Source of the DNA: Nocardia bovistercoris | GTDB lineage: Bacteria; Actinomycetota; Actinomycetes; Mycobacteriales; Mycobacteriaceae | DNA length: 64,000 nt | Direction of reading: 5' to 3' | Assembly: GCF_015674855.1 (NCBI RefSeq) | Contig: NZ_JADMLG010000010.1 | Coordinates: 248,001 to 312,000 of the forward strand | Shown here: positions 33,262-41,778 of the stretch, one piece after another | Position numbering within the stretch: the stretch's first letter is position 1 | Layout: each line of letters opens with the position of its first letter | The notes under the pieces: model-generated | The model's database searches: none | What the model was told of the DNA's origin: nothing | Seen by the model: only the letters and a program-made list of their open reading frames with translations | Program-made: the position numbers and the translations under genes

Positions 33262-34179
33262 TCAGTGCGGGTGGACGACCATGACGGGGCAATCGGCCCG
33301 TTGGACCAGGAAGAGGCTGGTCGAGCCGAGTACCAGTCCGGTGATGCCGCCGCGACCGCGACTCCCCACCACGAGCAGTTGCGCGGTCTTCGACCACTGC
33401 CGCAGGTGGCGGCGTGGATTCGACAGGTAGATCCGCCGGATCACCTCGACCTCGGGATATTTCTCCGGCCATCCGGCGAGGCTCTCCGCGACGACCCGAT
33501 GCCCGATCGAGGTGAAATCCGCGCCGCCGAACGTGTCGGGAAGTACCGCCGGGCAATCGAAACGCAGGTCGCTCCAACTGTGCACGGCGAGCAGCGGCAC
33601 TCGGCGCGCGTCCGCTTCGGCGAAGGCGACGGCCACCGCGTCCGCGCTCGCCTCGCCGCCGTCGACGCCGACCACCACCGGACCGTACGGCCGCGCCCGC
33701 GCGTCGGCTACCGCGTCGCGCACGACCACGATCGACCCTCGGCCGTGCGCGGTGACGGCGAACAGGACCGAACCGAGGTGACCGACGCCGCCGACACCGT
33801 TCGTCGCGCCGAGCACGACCATGTGCGCGGAGTCCGATGCGTCGGTGAGCAGCCGAACGGGATTCGCCTCCGACAGTTCGAGGTCGATCGCGAGATCGGG
33901 GGCAAGGGCGTTGGCGAGTCGGCGTGCGGCGGCGAGCGCTTGGACGCCACGCTCGCGGCGATGTTCGGTCGGCCCCTTGCCGATCACGTCGTAGGCGCCG
34001 AGTGCGGAGTGCACGGCGACCAGGTCGAGTCCGTGCACGAGACGCAACCGGCGACCGCGCCGCGCCGCGGTCTTCGCAGCCCAGCAGACGGCCGGATCCG
34101 AGGCGCCGTCGTCGGTCACCCCGACCACGATCGGCGCGGCAGCGCCGCGCCACCGGTCGTCGACATCCTTGTCTGCCAT
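33262..34179 (-). CDS. Tandem universal stress protein
   Basis: This 305-residue protein carries two USP domains, residues about 15-155 and 165-303, as in the mycobacterial proteins Rv2623 and Rv2005c. The second domain has a clear ATP-binding signature, GSRGRGG followed by GSTS (residues about 272-290). In the first, GATNGVGG and GSVLF occupy the equivalent place, a weaker site. In mycobacteria such proteins belong to the DosR dormancy regulon. Here the gene is divergent from an Rv0079-like gene, with DosR-like boxes between them, so hypoxia or NO control is likely. Confidence 0.9.
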   Translation of the reverse strand: MADKDVDDRWRGAAAPIVVGVTDDGASDPAVCWAAKTAARRGRRLRLVHGLDLVAVHSALGAYDVIGKGPTEHRRERGVQALAAARRLANALAPDLAIDLELSEANPVRLLTDASDSAHMVVLGATNGVGGVGHLGSVLFAVTAHGRGSIVVVRDAVADARARPYGPVVVGVDGGEASADAVAVAFAEADARRVPLLAVHSWSDLRFDCPAVLPDTFGGADFTSIGHRVVAESLAGWPEKYPEVEVIRRIYLSNPRRHLRQWSKTAQLLVVGSRGRGGITGLVLGSTSLFLVQRADCPVMVVHPH

Positions 34180-34239
34180 AAATTCGACGGTAGGCCCGTC
34201 GCCCGGCGCGCGATAGTGCCGAACAGGCCCCCATAATTA

Positions 34240-34253
34240 GGGACTTCCGGCCA
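34240..34253 (+). promoter_or_regulatory. DosR-like box A
   Basis: GGGACTTCCGGCCA matches the GGGAC-N4-GKCCC core of the DosR/DevR box, with the right half degenerate (GGCCA for GTCCC), as in many mycobacterial DosR sites. It lies 60 bp upstream of the universal stress protein start, a usual distance. Confidence 0.6.
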
Positions 34254-34338
34254 GGGGGCCGGTATTCCGATGCGGTTCGCGACCTCTTCGGATGCGCCTG
34301 CTTTCCCTGATCGAGGACTACGAACGTCCCGATATCAC

Positions 34339-34352
34339 GGGACTCCGGTCCC
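34339..34352 (+). promoter_or_regulatory. DosR-like box B
   Basis: GGGACTCCGGTCCC is a perfect palindromic DosR core (GGGAC-N4-GTCCC). It sits 140 bp upstream of the Rv0079-like start and 160 bp upstream of the stress protein start. Together with box A it suggests cooperative DosR binding over the shared promoter region. Confidence 0.7.
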
Positions 34353-34491
34353 TGGTCCACCGCGGCGAAGGGCTGATCGAATCGGGGTGGTCAGGTCACC
34401 GTGATCGTCTCCGCCGAGCGGGGGGAGGTGCCCTGGTGGCGCGGGTGTCGGCATCCGTGCGGCGAGATCGGCTCCGACGGAAGGAACGGGA

Positions 34492-35307
34492 ATGAGCGCA
34501 TCGAGGACGAAGGTCCGTGCGGGCGAGGTGACCGAATCGATCGAGGTCTCGCCGCTGCTACGAGTGTCGACCGGACACCATGTGTCGGCCTCGGCGGCGA
34601 CCTACGCGCGGTCGAAGCTCGGCCCCGCGCTCCGGCACGCGCACGAGCCGGTGCTCGGGGCGCGGGTGCGGATCGCGGGCCACGCCGATCCCGCGGTGGC
34701 CCGGCCGGTCGTCGCGCAGATCAATGTCGACGTCAACGGCCGCGCGGTGCGCGTTCAGGTCGCGGCGGCCACCACGGCGGAGGCCGTCGATCGGCTCGCC
34801 GACCGCTTGAAGACGCGCCTGGAACGGCTGGCGCGGCATCGCAACGGGTCGCGACACGGCAGGCACAACCACGAGTGGAACCACGGCGACCTGCCTCGCG
34901 TCCTCGACTCGGCCCAGGAACGCCGGATCATTCGCCGCAAGTCCTACGCGCTGGCCGGTGAGACCTGCGACGAGGCCGCTTTCGACATGGAGCTCATGGA
35001 TTACGGATTCCACCTGTTCACCGAGGCGGGCAGCGGCGCCGACAGCGTGCTCTACCGCACTGACGGCGCGGGATACCGTCTCGCGCAAGTGGATCCGCGG
35101 CCCGGCGCGATCACCACCGGCGCGCTGCCGATCTCGATGAGCCCGACGCCCGCCCCGAGCCTCGACATCGACGACGCCGTGGTCCGGCTCGAGGCCACCG
35201 GCATGCCCTTCGTGTTCTTCCACGATCGCGCCACCGGCCGAGGCACCGTCCTCTACCACCGCTACGACGGCGACTACGGCGTCATCACGCCCCCGACCCG
35301 ACCCTGA
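34492..35307 (+). CDS. Rv0079-like dormancy-associated ribosome factor (HPF/RaiA-like)
   Basis: The protein has 271 residues; Rv0079 of M. tuberculosis has 273. The N-terminal half (residues about 30-115) resembles the HPF/RaiA fold that binds the ribosome. The C-terminal half has the family stretches MELMDYGFHLFTEAGSG and MPFVFFHDRATGRGTVLYHRY, close to Rv0079. In mycobacteria this DosR-regulated protein (dormancy-associated translation inhibitor) slows translation during hypoxia. AAGGAA lies five bases before the ATG. Its divergent partner is a universal stress protein and DosR-like boxes lie between, which supports the same role. Identity is by recalled similarity. Confidence 0.85.
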   Translation: MSASRTKVRAGEVTESIEVSPLLRVSTGHHVSASAATYARSKLGPALRHAHEPVLGARVRIAGHADPAVARPVVAQINVDVNGRAVRVQVAAATTAEAVDRLADRLKTRLERLARHRNGSRHGRHNHEWNHGDLPRVLDSAQERRIIRRKSYALAGETCDEAAFDMELMDYGFHLFTEAGSGADSVLYRTDGAGYRLAQVDPRPGAITTGALPISMSPTPAPSLDIDDAVVRLEATGMPFVFFHDRATGRGTVLYHRYDGDYGVITPPTRP

Positions 35308-35451
35308 GAAACCCGAGTGACGGGCGCATCCCGGCGAGTCGAGGACACCGTGGCGCCGGGAGCGCCCGCACCGGCCCGCACATGATCACGGTCAGCGGAC
35401 CGACGAGTATGCTGCCGGGCTGACACGTTCTCCCCAGTGGCAGGCAAACCC

Positions 35452-36348
35452 ATGCTCGGACATCACGATTCGCCGATTCCCACGAACAGCGCTCCCGCCG
35501 CGGCGAACGCGATCGACCGGATCGCGGTCCGCACCCGCGACCGCACGCTGCGGGGACGACAGGGCGAGATACCCGTCCGCGACTACGTCCCGGAAGCCGC
35601 CCGCGCGGACGCCGCGGCACTGCTGTGGCTGCACGGCGGCGGATTCGCCTGGGGCAACCTGGACACGGCCGAATCCCACATGGTCGCCACGCGGATCGCC
35701 GAATCCGGGCGCACGGTGCGCACGGTGGATTACCGGCTCGCGCCCCGCTTCCCCTGGAGCCGCCCCGGCGCGGTCAATCACTTTCCCGCCGGGCTCGACG
35801 ACGTGGTCGACGCCGCCCGCGACCTGGCCGAGCACGCCGAGCGGATCGTGCTCGGCGGCGCGAGCGCGGGCGCCTGCCTCGCCGTCACCGCCGCGCGACG
35901 CCTGATCGCGGTGTCGGGACTCGTCCTGTGCTACGGCATCTACCACGCCGAACTGCCGCCGCCATCGGCATCGGTCCGCGACAGCGTGCGCGGCCTCGCG
36001 GGCTATCGCCAACTGTCCCGCCCCGCCGTCCACCGGATGAACCTCAACTACGTCGGCCGACCCGACCTGCTCGACAGCGCCTTCCCCGGCGGCGGCGACC
36101 TCACCGGTCTACCGCCCACGCTGCTCCTCGACGCCGACCACGACACCCTGCGCGCCTCGGGGGAGACCTTCGCCACCGAACTCGAGACCGCGGGCGTCCC
36201 CGTGTCGCGCACGGTGGTGTCGAATTCCTGGCACGGATACTTGAATCGACACCAGCTCAACGGATTCCGCTTCGCACTCGACGCCATGACGACGTGGCTC
36301 GACGCGCGGGACGCGGCGTTCGGCATGCGGGACGCGCCGTCCCGGTGA
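35452..36348 (+). CDS. Alpha/beta hydrolase, hormone-sensitive-lipase family
   Basis: A 298-residue esterase of family IV. It has the oxyanion HGGG motif (LLWLHGGGFAWG), the nucleophile GASAG, an Asp in LLLDADHDTL and His in NSWHGYLNRH. Hydrolysis of short acyl esters is the family activity; the natural substrate is unknown. No signal peptide is seen, so it is probably cytoplasmic. The ATG at 35452 has GGCAGG seven bases upstream and is preferred over the GTG at 35437. It follows the Rv0079-like gene by 144 bp and may be separately transcribed. Confidence 0.85.
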   Translation: MLGHHDSPIPTNSAPAAANAIDRIAVRTRDRTLRGRQGEIPVRDYVPEAARADAAALLWLHGGGFAWGNLDTAESHMVATRIAESGRTVRTVDYRLAPRFPWSRPGAVNHFPAGLDDVVDAARDLAEHAERIVLGGASAGACLAVTAARRLIAVSGLVLCYGIYHAELPPPSASVRDSVRGLAGYRQLSRPAVHRMNLNYVGRPDLLDSAFPGGGDLTGLPPTLLLDADHDTLRASGETFATELETAGVPVSRTVVSNSWHGYLNRHQLNGFRFALDAMTTWLDARDAAFGMRDAPSR

Positions 36349-36429
36349 ACCTGTCGGTGGCCGAGAAGTCCGGCAGGGTGGCGTGCTCTCCTCGACCGGG
36401 CGAAGGATCTCGTCGGTACGCTCGTCGGC

Positions 36430-36723
36430 ATGGGCGGGGACCTTATATTTCTGATCGCCACCATCGGGCCGTTGGCGCTGTTCGGGTGGGCGGCTGTTCG
36501 CGCGAAGAGCCGCGGCCTCGGAGGGGCGTTCGTCGGGCCGTTCCAGGAGATGTTCGATCCGGGGGCGGCGCGAGCTCAGATCGTCGTCGAGGAGCGCGCG
36601 GAACTGCCCGATCCAGCGGACTCGGGCGACCCGGACGACGACGATGCTCCGAATACCGTGGTATACAAGGGTGTTCGGCTCTACATCGATCCCGACAAGG
36701 CTCGGCGCCGCATCCGACCGTGA
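36430..36723 (+). CDS. Small single-pass membrane protein
   Basis: A 97-residue protein with one N-terminal hydrophobic segment (LIFLIATIGPLALFGWAAV, residues about 5-23) followed by an acidic, Asp/Pro-rich linker (DPADSGDPDDDD) and a basic tail (VYKGVRLYIDPDKARRRIRP). No family is recognised. Codon use is normal. No clear ribosome binding site precedes the ATG. Confidence 0.55.
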   Translation: MGGDLIFLIATIGPLALFGWAAVRAKSRGLGGAFVGPFQEMFDPGAARAQIVVEERAELPDPADSGDPDDDDAPNTVVYKGVRLYIDPDKARRRIRP

Positions 36724-36878
36724 GCGTGGTTCGATCGGCCGGTCCGCCCGCTGGTTGATCGATGTTCGGCCGAGGGGCGACAATGGATGCTCCCGCGCGC
36801 GGTGCCCGCTACGCTGCTTGCTTACTCGGAACAGCAGGGGAGGACTGCGGTGATGCCGAATACCACCGAAGATCCGCG

Positions 36879-38846
36879 ATGAACCCCCGACACCCCGACC
36901 GGGAGAACTCCCGCGCGGTTCTGATCGGTGTCGGCGCCTATCAGCATCACGACCGCCTGCCGCATATTCCCGCTGTCGACAACAACATCGACGACCTGCA
37001 TCAGTTGCTCACCGCTTCCGGCGGCACCTTCGATCCCGAGCGGTGCCAGGCTGTCACCGATCCCGCGAACACCGATGAGATCGGCCAGATTCTCGAAGCC
37101 GCCGCGGTAGCGCGCGACACCTTGCTGATCTACTACACCGGCCACGGCCTGCTCGACAGTTCCGGGCACCTGCACCTGGCGCTGCCGGGCACCCACCCGG
37201 ATCGCACTCGCTTCACGGCTCTTCCGATCACCGTGTTGCGCGATTCCATCCTGGACAGCCCCGCCACCACGCGGATTCTGATCCTGGACTGTTGCTTCTC
37301 CGGCCGTGCCTTCGACGCCCTCTCCGACGGACCCGATGTGATCCTCGGTCAAGCCGACGTCGCGGGCACCTACACCATCACCTCATCCGCTCGCAACGAA
37401 ACCTCCTATGCGCCACCGGGGCAACCGAATACCGCCTTCACCGCGGCGCTGCTCGCCTCGGCGATCACCACGCCGGGACTCACCCTCGACGAGCTCTATG
37501 TCGATATCGAGCATCACCTCCACCGCAACGGACATCCGCCACCCCAACGTCGCAGTGTCAACAATGCGGGTCGCCTGGTCCTGTTTCCGCGCACACCCGC
37601 GCCAGGAACCGTCGAAGTGCTCGAAAGAACCTTCGACCAACAACGGCGAGTTCTCGGTCCCGCGCACGCCCATACTCTCGACACCGGTGACAATCTCGCT
37701 CGGGCCTACAGCGCGGCGGGGCGGGTCGCGGACTCCGTCGAACTGTACGAAGTGACGCTCGATCAGCGGCGGCGCGTCCTCGGTCCCACCCACCCGCACA
37801 CTCTCGACACCGGTGACAATCTCGCTCGGGCCTACAGCGCGGCCGGGCGGGTCGCCGACTCCGTCGAACTGTACGAGACGACGCTCGATCAGCGGCGGCG
37901 CGCCCTCGGCCCCGAGCACCCCGATACCCTGACCACCGGCCACAACCTCGCCGTCGCCTACCGGGAGATGGGGCGGGTCACCGATGCCATCGAACTGTAC
38001 GAGAAGACGCTGGAACGGGGGCGGCGCGTCTTCGGTCTAGACCATCCCGACACCATGACCACCCGTGACGGCCTCGCGGGCGCCTACAGCGCGGCGGGGC
38101 GGGTCGCCGACGCCATCGACGTATTCGAGGAGACCCTCGCCGATCGGCGGCGCGTACTGGGCGCGGCCCACAAGGACACGCTCGAGACCAGTGTCCATCT
38201 CGCGGTCGCCTACCGAGAGGCGGGCCGGTTCCGCGATGCCATCGAACTGTTCGAGCAGACGCTGAGCGACCGAGAGCGTGTGTTCGGCCCCGGCGATCCC
38301 GGTTTCCTCAACGCCAACGACCATCTCGCGGTCGCCTATCGGCAGGCCGGGCGGGTCGCCGAAGCCATCGCGTTGTTCGAGCGGACGCTGAGCGACCGCG
38401 AGCGCGTCTTCGGGCTCGACGACCCCGTCACGCTCAACACCAGCCATCACCTCGCCGTCGCCTATCGGCAGGCCGGACGCGTCGCCGACGCCATCGGACT
38501 GTTCGAGAGCACGCTGGACCGACGGCGGCGAGTACTCGGTCCGACCCATCCCGGTACCGCGGCCACCGGCGATGAACTCGCCGAAGCGCACCGGGCCGCG
38601 CGAAAACTCGCCGAAGTATTCGCTCTGCTCGAGAAAGCATTGAACCCCTTGGAAGAAGGTCTGGGTTCCGACCACCCGACGGTCGCGCAGTTCCGGGATT
38701 TCCTCGACGCCTTCCCCGGTCCGATGGCCGGAGATGTCGGCGCCGACAAACGCGGAATTCCATCGGGCCGAGCGGGCGAAGGGACGACGGCGATTTCGCA
38801 CAGGTCCGCGTCGGAGTGGCTCAGGGGCCTGTGGCGTGGCGTATGA
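36879..38846 (+). CDS. Caspase-like peptidase with TPR array
   Basis: The 655-residue protein starts with a caspase-type (peptidase C14) domain, residues about 10-215: VLIGVGAYQ, the catalytic His89 in LIYYTGHG, and the catalytic Cys in LILDCCFSG (138/139). The remainder has about eight kinesin-light-chain-like TPR repeats of 42 residues, each with the LAxAYxxAGRxxDAIELxExTLxxRRRVLGPxHPxT pattern in part. Bacterial caspase-TPR proteins are predicted to be partner-activated proteases in conflict or cell-death pathways; the target is unknown. The start at 36879 is chosen because the caspase fold begins about ten residues later. The next gene downstream encodes a membrane protein with a sensor-like ectodomain. 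Confidence 0.85.
   Translation: MNPRHPDRENSRAVLIGVGAYQHHDRLPHIPAVDNNIDDLHQLLTASGGTFDPERCQAVTDPANTDEIGQILEAAAVARDTLLIYYTGHGLLDSSGHLHLALPGTHPDRTRFTALPITVLRDSILDSPATTRILILDCCFSGRAFDALSDGPDVILGQADVAGTYTITSSARNETSYAPPGQPNTAFTAALLASAITTPGLTLDELYVDIEHHLHRNGHPPPQRRSVNNAGRLVLFPRTPAPGTVEVLERTFDQQRRVLGPAHAHTLDTGDNLARAYSAAGRVADSVELYEVTLDQRRRVLGPTHPHTLDTGDNLARAYSAAGRVADSVELYETTLDQRRRALGPEHPDTLTTGHNLAVAYREMGRVTDAIELYEKTLERGRRVFGLDHPDTMTTRDGLAGAYSAAGRVADAIDVFEETLADRRRVLGAAHKDTLETSVHLAVAYREAGRFRDAIELFEQTLSDRERVFGPGDPGFLNANDHLAVAYRQAGRVAEAIALFERTLSDRERVFGLDDPVTLNTSHHLAVAYRQAGRVADAIGLFESTLDRRRRVLGPTHPGTAATGDELAEAHRAARKLAEVFALLEKALNPLEEGLGSDHPTVAQFRDFLDAFPGPMAGDVGADKRGIPSGRAGEGTTAISHRSASEWLRGLWRGV
37613..38660 (+). 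repeat. 126-bp coding repeats of the TPR array
   Basis: About eight imperfect direct repeats of 126 bp (42 codons) encode the TPR units. The first two (about 37640-37770 and 37766-37900) are almost identical over long stretches (CTCGACACCGGTGACAATCT recurs), which points to recent unit duplication. Confidence 0.8.
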
Positions 38847-39194
38847 CCGTGGAAGACGTTATGGGGAACATTTCGTGGATTCACTTGTCGAATGTGTTCG
38901 CGCGCGTATGGTTTCACACGTCGAGGTCCCGGCGTCGGTCGGCGGAACGCGACACTCGATGCGCGGCACGCCGTCGACTCGAAGGCGCATGCGTGCCGAT
39001 TCCCTCGCCCCTACCGAACGGTCGGGTGCACGAGGGAATAGGAAAACAAGGGTTCACCCGGATCGGGGGATCTCTACCGCAGAGAAAGGTCGATGGGGGT
39101 AGATGGTCGAGATGCTCCGCGCGCGACGACGATCGGATCGGCCCGCGCGTATCGGAAAGCTGTCGCCGCTCGGCCGCGTGTTCGAGGTCAGGTC
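38847..39194. other. Intergenic region between caspase and sensor genes
   Basis: This 348-bp stretch has no convincing gene. An in-frame ATG at 39093 preceded by AGAAAGG is an alternative start for the next gene. No hairpin terminator is apparent, so read-through from the caspase gene is possible. Confidence 0.5.
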
Positions 39195-41033
39195 GTGACC
39201 GAGCCGGTATCGGTGACAGGGTTCAAGCGGAAGCTGCGAGAGCTGGTCGACAAGGCGCTCGAGGCGAGCGCGATGGAGCGGCGAACGCTGGCAGGTCAGG
39301 CCAAGGTGACCAGCGTCGAACTGAGCGCCGCGATCTCCGCCGACGCGCCGGTGCCGACGCGGGATGTCACGCGCGCGATCGTGGCCGAGTGCCTGCGCCA
39401 CACCGATCCGCTGTTCACCGCGGATCAGCGCGAAAACGTCTTGGCCGGATGGGAACAGCGTCGCCAGAACGCCGAGGTCGCGAGCAATGTCGCCCGACTC
39501 GGCGGCGCCGACAGGCGATCGGGTCTGGTGATCGCGCCTCCCGGTATGGACCGGCCGCGCGGCGAACCGGTGGAACCCGAGCGGGTCGCCCCGATTCGAC
39601 GGATCTTCGGCGCCGTTCGCGCGCGGGTGCGTCGGCACCCTCGTGTCACGATCGTCGCGGTGGTTTCGGTCGTGCTGGCAGCCGTGCTCGCGCCGTTGTC
39701 GATGCTCGACGACGAGCACCCCTGTGTCGCGGCGGGATTGACGCTGATCGACGGCGAGTGCGTCGGTGTCACCGACGCGGCCTTCACCGACTTCGACACC
39801 GCGTCGAAGGAGGTGGTTGCCCGGATTCAGGAGCAGAACCGGAAGCTCGACGGTGATTACGTCACCATCGCGCTACTCGGGCCGCTGTCACAGCCAGGCG
39901 ACCCCGAGCGTCCCGGCCAGCTCGACTCCGAACAGGCCGAGCAACTGCTCACCGGCGCCGCCCTGGCGCAGCAGCGAGTCAACAGCACCCCCCTGCTCCG
40001 CGACACACGTCCACGAATCCGGTTGTTGCTGGCCAACACCGGTGCTCGCCAGACGCACTGGCAAGCGCCGGTGCAACAGCTCATCGACATCGCGGGCAAC
40101 CCGGCCGAGCACTTGGTCGCGGTCATCCCGATCGGCACCAGTGTGGTTCCCACCCGCGATGCCGCGCTGGCACTGAGCCACGCCGGTATCCCTCTGGTCG
40201 CGGCGATCGCCACCGCCGAAGACTTCGACTACGCCCACATCGACGGCATGCTGCGCGCCTCGCCGACCACCAGCGATTACGTCGCCGCGCTCGCGGACCG
40301 CATCCAGAACGTGCGTGACAGTTCGGCGATCGTGGTGTGGGATCAGAACTCCGAGACCCGCGGTGATCTGTTCACCGGCGGTCTGCAGAAGGCGTTCCAC
40401 GACAAACTCGGCAAATGGATCGGCAACCTGAACGACCAGGGATTCGTCGGCGCCACGATACCCGGCGACACCTGGCCCCGGGATTTCGACAATGTCACCA
40501 TCAACATCTGCCAATCCGGCGCGGATATCGTCCTGTACGCGGGCCGCGTCACGGACCTGTCCGCGCTGATCGACTCACTCGCCCACCGTGGTTGCCCACG
40601 ACCGCTGCGCATCATCAGCGCCGCGGCGGCTTTCACCTCCGTCGACCGCACCGCGCGCGAGAAGCTGCAGAAGGCCGGATTGACTCTGACCTACGCCGGG
40701 GTCACCGACCCGCACACCTGGCCGGACGGCCGTGGTGATCCGCCTCCCGGCTACCTGACCTACGCCGAAGCGCTCGCGGGCCTTGGCGGTGACAGTCTCG
40801 ACAGCGCCGATGCCTACACCTGCTTGGCGCACGACGCCGTGCTCACCGCGACCCAAGCCATCCGACTGGCGACCCGAAACCCTCGACTTCCCAAGCCGCC
40901 CGATGTTCTCACGCAGCTGCGCAACCTGAACACCGCCTACGCCATTCCCGGTTGCAGCGGCACCCTCTCCTACAACACCACAAGCAACGGCGCACCAATG
41001 GGCACGCCGATCCAAATCGTCACCATTCCTTGA
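39195..41033 (+). CDS. Membrane protein with periplasmic-binding-like ectodomain
   Basis: The 612-residue protein has a cytoplasmic N-terminal part (about 1-150) that includes a helical, HTH-like region (FKRKLRELVDKALEASAMER, then ERRTLAGQAKVTSVELSAAI). One membrane segment follows at about 170-190 (VTIVAVVSVVLAAVLAPLSM). The large extracytoplasmic domain resembles type 1 periplasmic-binding proteins (ABC substrate-binding / ANF receptor type: LLLANTG, HLVAVIPIGTSV, AIVVWDQNSETRG). This is the layout of a ligand sensor rather than a transporter component. GAGG lies seven bases before the GTG at 39195; the ATG at 39093 is an alternative. It is downstream of, and codirectional with, the caspase-TPR gene. 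Confidence 0.7.
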   Translation: MTEPVSVTGFKRKLRELVDKALEASAMERRTLAGQAKVTSVELSAAISADAPVPTRDVTRAIVAECLRHTDPLFTADQRENVLAGWEQRRQNAEVASNVARLGGADRRSGLVIAPPGMDRPRGEPVEPERVAPIRRIFGAVRARVRRHPRVTIVAVVSVVLAAVLAPLSMLDDEHPCVAAGLTLIDGECVGVTDAAFTDFDTASKEVVARIQEQNRKLDGDYVTIALLGPLSQPGDPERPGQLDSEQAEQLLTGAALAQQRVNSTPLLRDTRPRIRLLLANTGARQTHWQAPVQQLIDIAGNPAEHLVAVIPIGTSVVPTRDAALALSHAGIPLVAAIATAEDFDYAHIDGMLRASPTTSDYVAALADRIQNVRDSSAIVVWDQNSETRGDLFTGGLQKAFHDKLGKWIGNLNDQGFVGATIPGDTWPRDFDNVTINICQSGADIVLYAGRVTDLSALIDSLAHRGCPRPLRIISAAAAFTSVDRTAREKLQKAGLTLTYAGVTDPHTWPDGRGDPPPGYLTYAEALAGLGGDSLDSADAYTCLAHDAVLTATQAIRLATRNPRLPKPPDVLTQLRNLNTAYAIPGCSGTLSYNTTSNGAPMGTPIQIVTIP

Positions 41034-41096
41034 CGATCCGCCGAGCGATCACCCGGCCGCGTACCCACGGCGCGCTGTGGACAAGACGAGCCCAGT

Positions 41097-41171
41097 GGCT
41101 ATCTACTCAAGGACCACGTACTCGACGCCGCCCAGTTCGACACCTACCTCGACCGGATACCACCGCAGTGA
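41097..41171 (+). pseudogene. Remnant of a response-regulator receiver domain
   Basis: The frame reads GYLLKDHVLDAAQFDTYLDR before a stop, matching the end of receiver domains in NarL/LuxR-type regulators (GYLLKDR plus the final helix). Nothing upstream restores the Asp-containing part and no DNA-binding domain follows. It is a relic of about 25 codons. Confidence 0.4.
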
Positions 41172-41276
41172 GCGCCAGAGCGCGGAAATGCCGGCTCGGG
41201 CCTCGAGGGTTTCCTTCCCCGATGCCGGAGATATCGGCGCCGACGGTCGAATCGGCGCCGGGGGTGTCGGTCGGTG

Positions 41277-41756
41277 TCAGAGTTCGCGGTCGAACCAGAT
41301 CTGGTCCCGCAGTGGTATGCCGTCGATGAGGATCGGTTCGGGATATCCGGTGTCCGGCCCGAAAGCGTCTCGAACCACCCGGCTCACCCGAAAACCGCGG
41401 CGTTGATAGAAGCGGAGGTTGCCGATATCGGCGGTGGCGGTGGCCAATTCGATGCGGCGCGCACCGGCCTGCCGCGCTTCTCGGCAGACTCGCTCGAGCA
41501 GTCGTGTGCCGATGCCGGTTCCCTGCCGGTGCTCGGCGACGGCGGTGTTCAGGACTTCCCAGCTGGTCCCGTCGCGATCGGAGACGGCTTGGAGATGGCC
41601 GAGAACCTCGCCGTCGGTGCCGAGGGCGACCCACACACGCCCTTGATCGATGTACTCCCTCAGCTTCTCCTCGGAATCCTCGGCCAGCCGGAACGACCAT
41701 GCGATGTCTCGACGATCCCCGGTGAACAGCTCGACGCGCACCGTTTCCTCGCTCAC
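41277..41756 (-). CDS. GNAT-family N-acetyltransferase
   Basis: The 159-residue protein has the GNAT acetyl-CoA loop in VAEHRQGTGIGTRLLERV and the late motif NLRFYQRRGFRVSRVVRDAF. The family transfers an acetyl group to an amine; the substrate cannot be told. The GTG at 41756 is preferred since GGGAGG lies five bases upstream, within the longer frame. It is transcribed away from the AraC gene's 3' end, on the same strand, 22 bp downstream, so co-transcription is likely. Confidence 0.8.
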   Translation of the reverse strand: MSEETVRVELFTGDRRDIAWSFRLAEDSEEKLREYIDQGRVWVALGTDGEVLGHLQAVSDRDGTSWEVLNTAVAEHRQGTGIGTRLLERVCREARQAGARRIELATATADIGNLRFYQRRGFRVSRVVRDAFGPDTGYPEPILIDGIPLRDQIWFDREL

Positions 41757-41778
41757 GTTTCCTCCCTTGCGTTGCCCG

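Noticed and set aside
34292..34495. 67-codon plus-strand frame before the Rv0079-like gene.
   Set aside because: It runs over the DosR-like box B and has no ribosome site.
35625..36758. 377-codon frame over the hydrolase gene.
   Set aside because: Arg/Pro/His-rich shadow; the hydrolase frame has all catalytic motifs.
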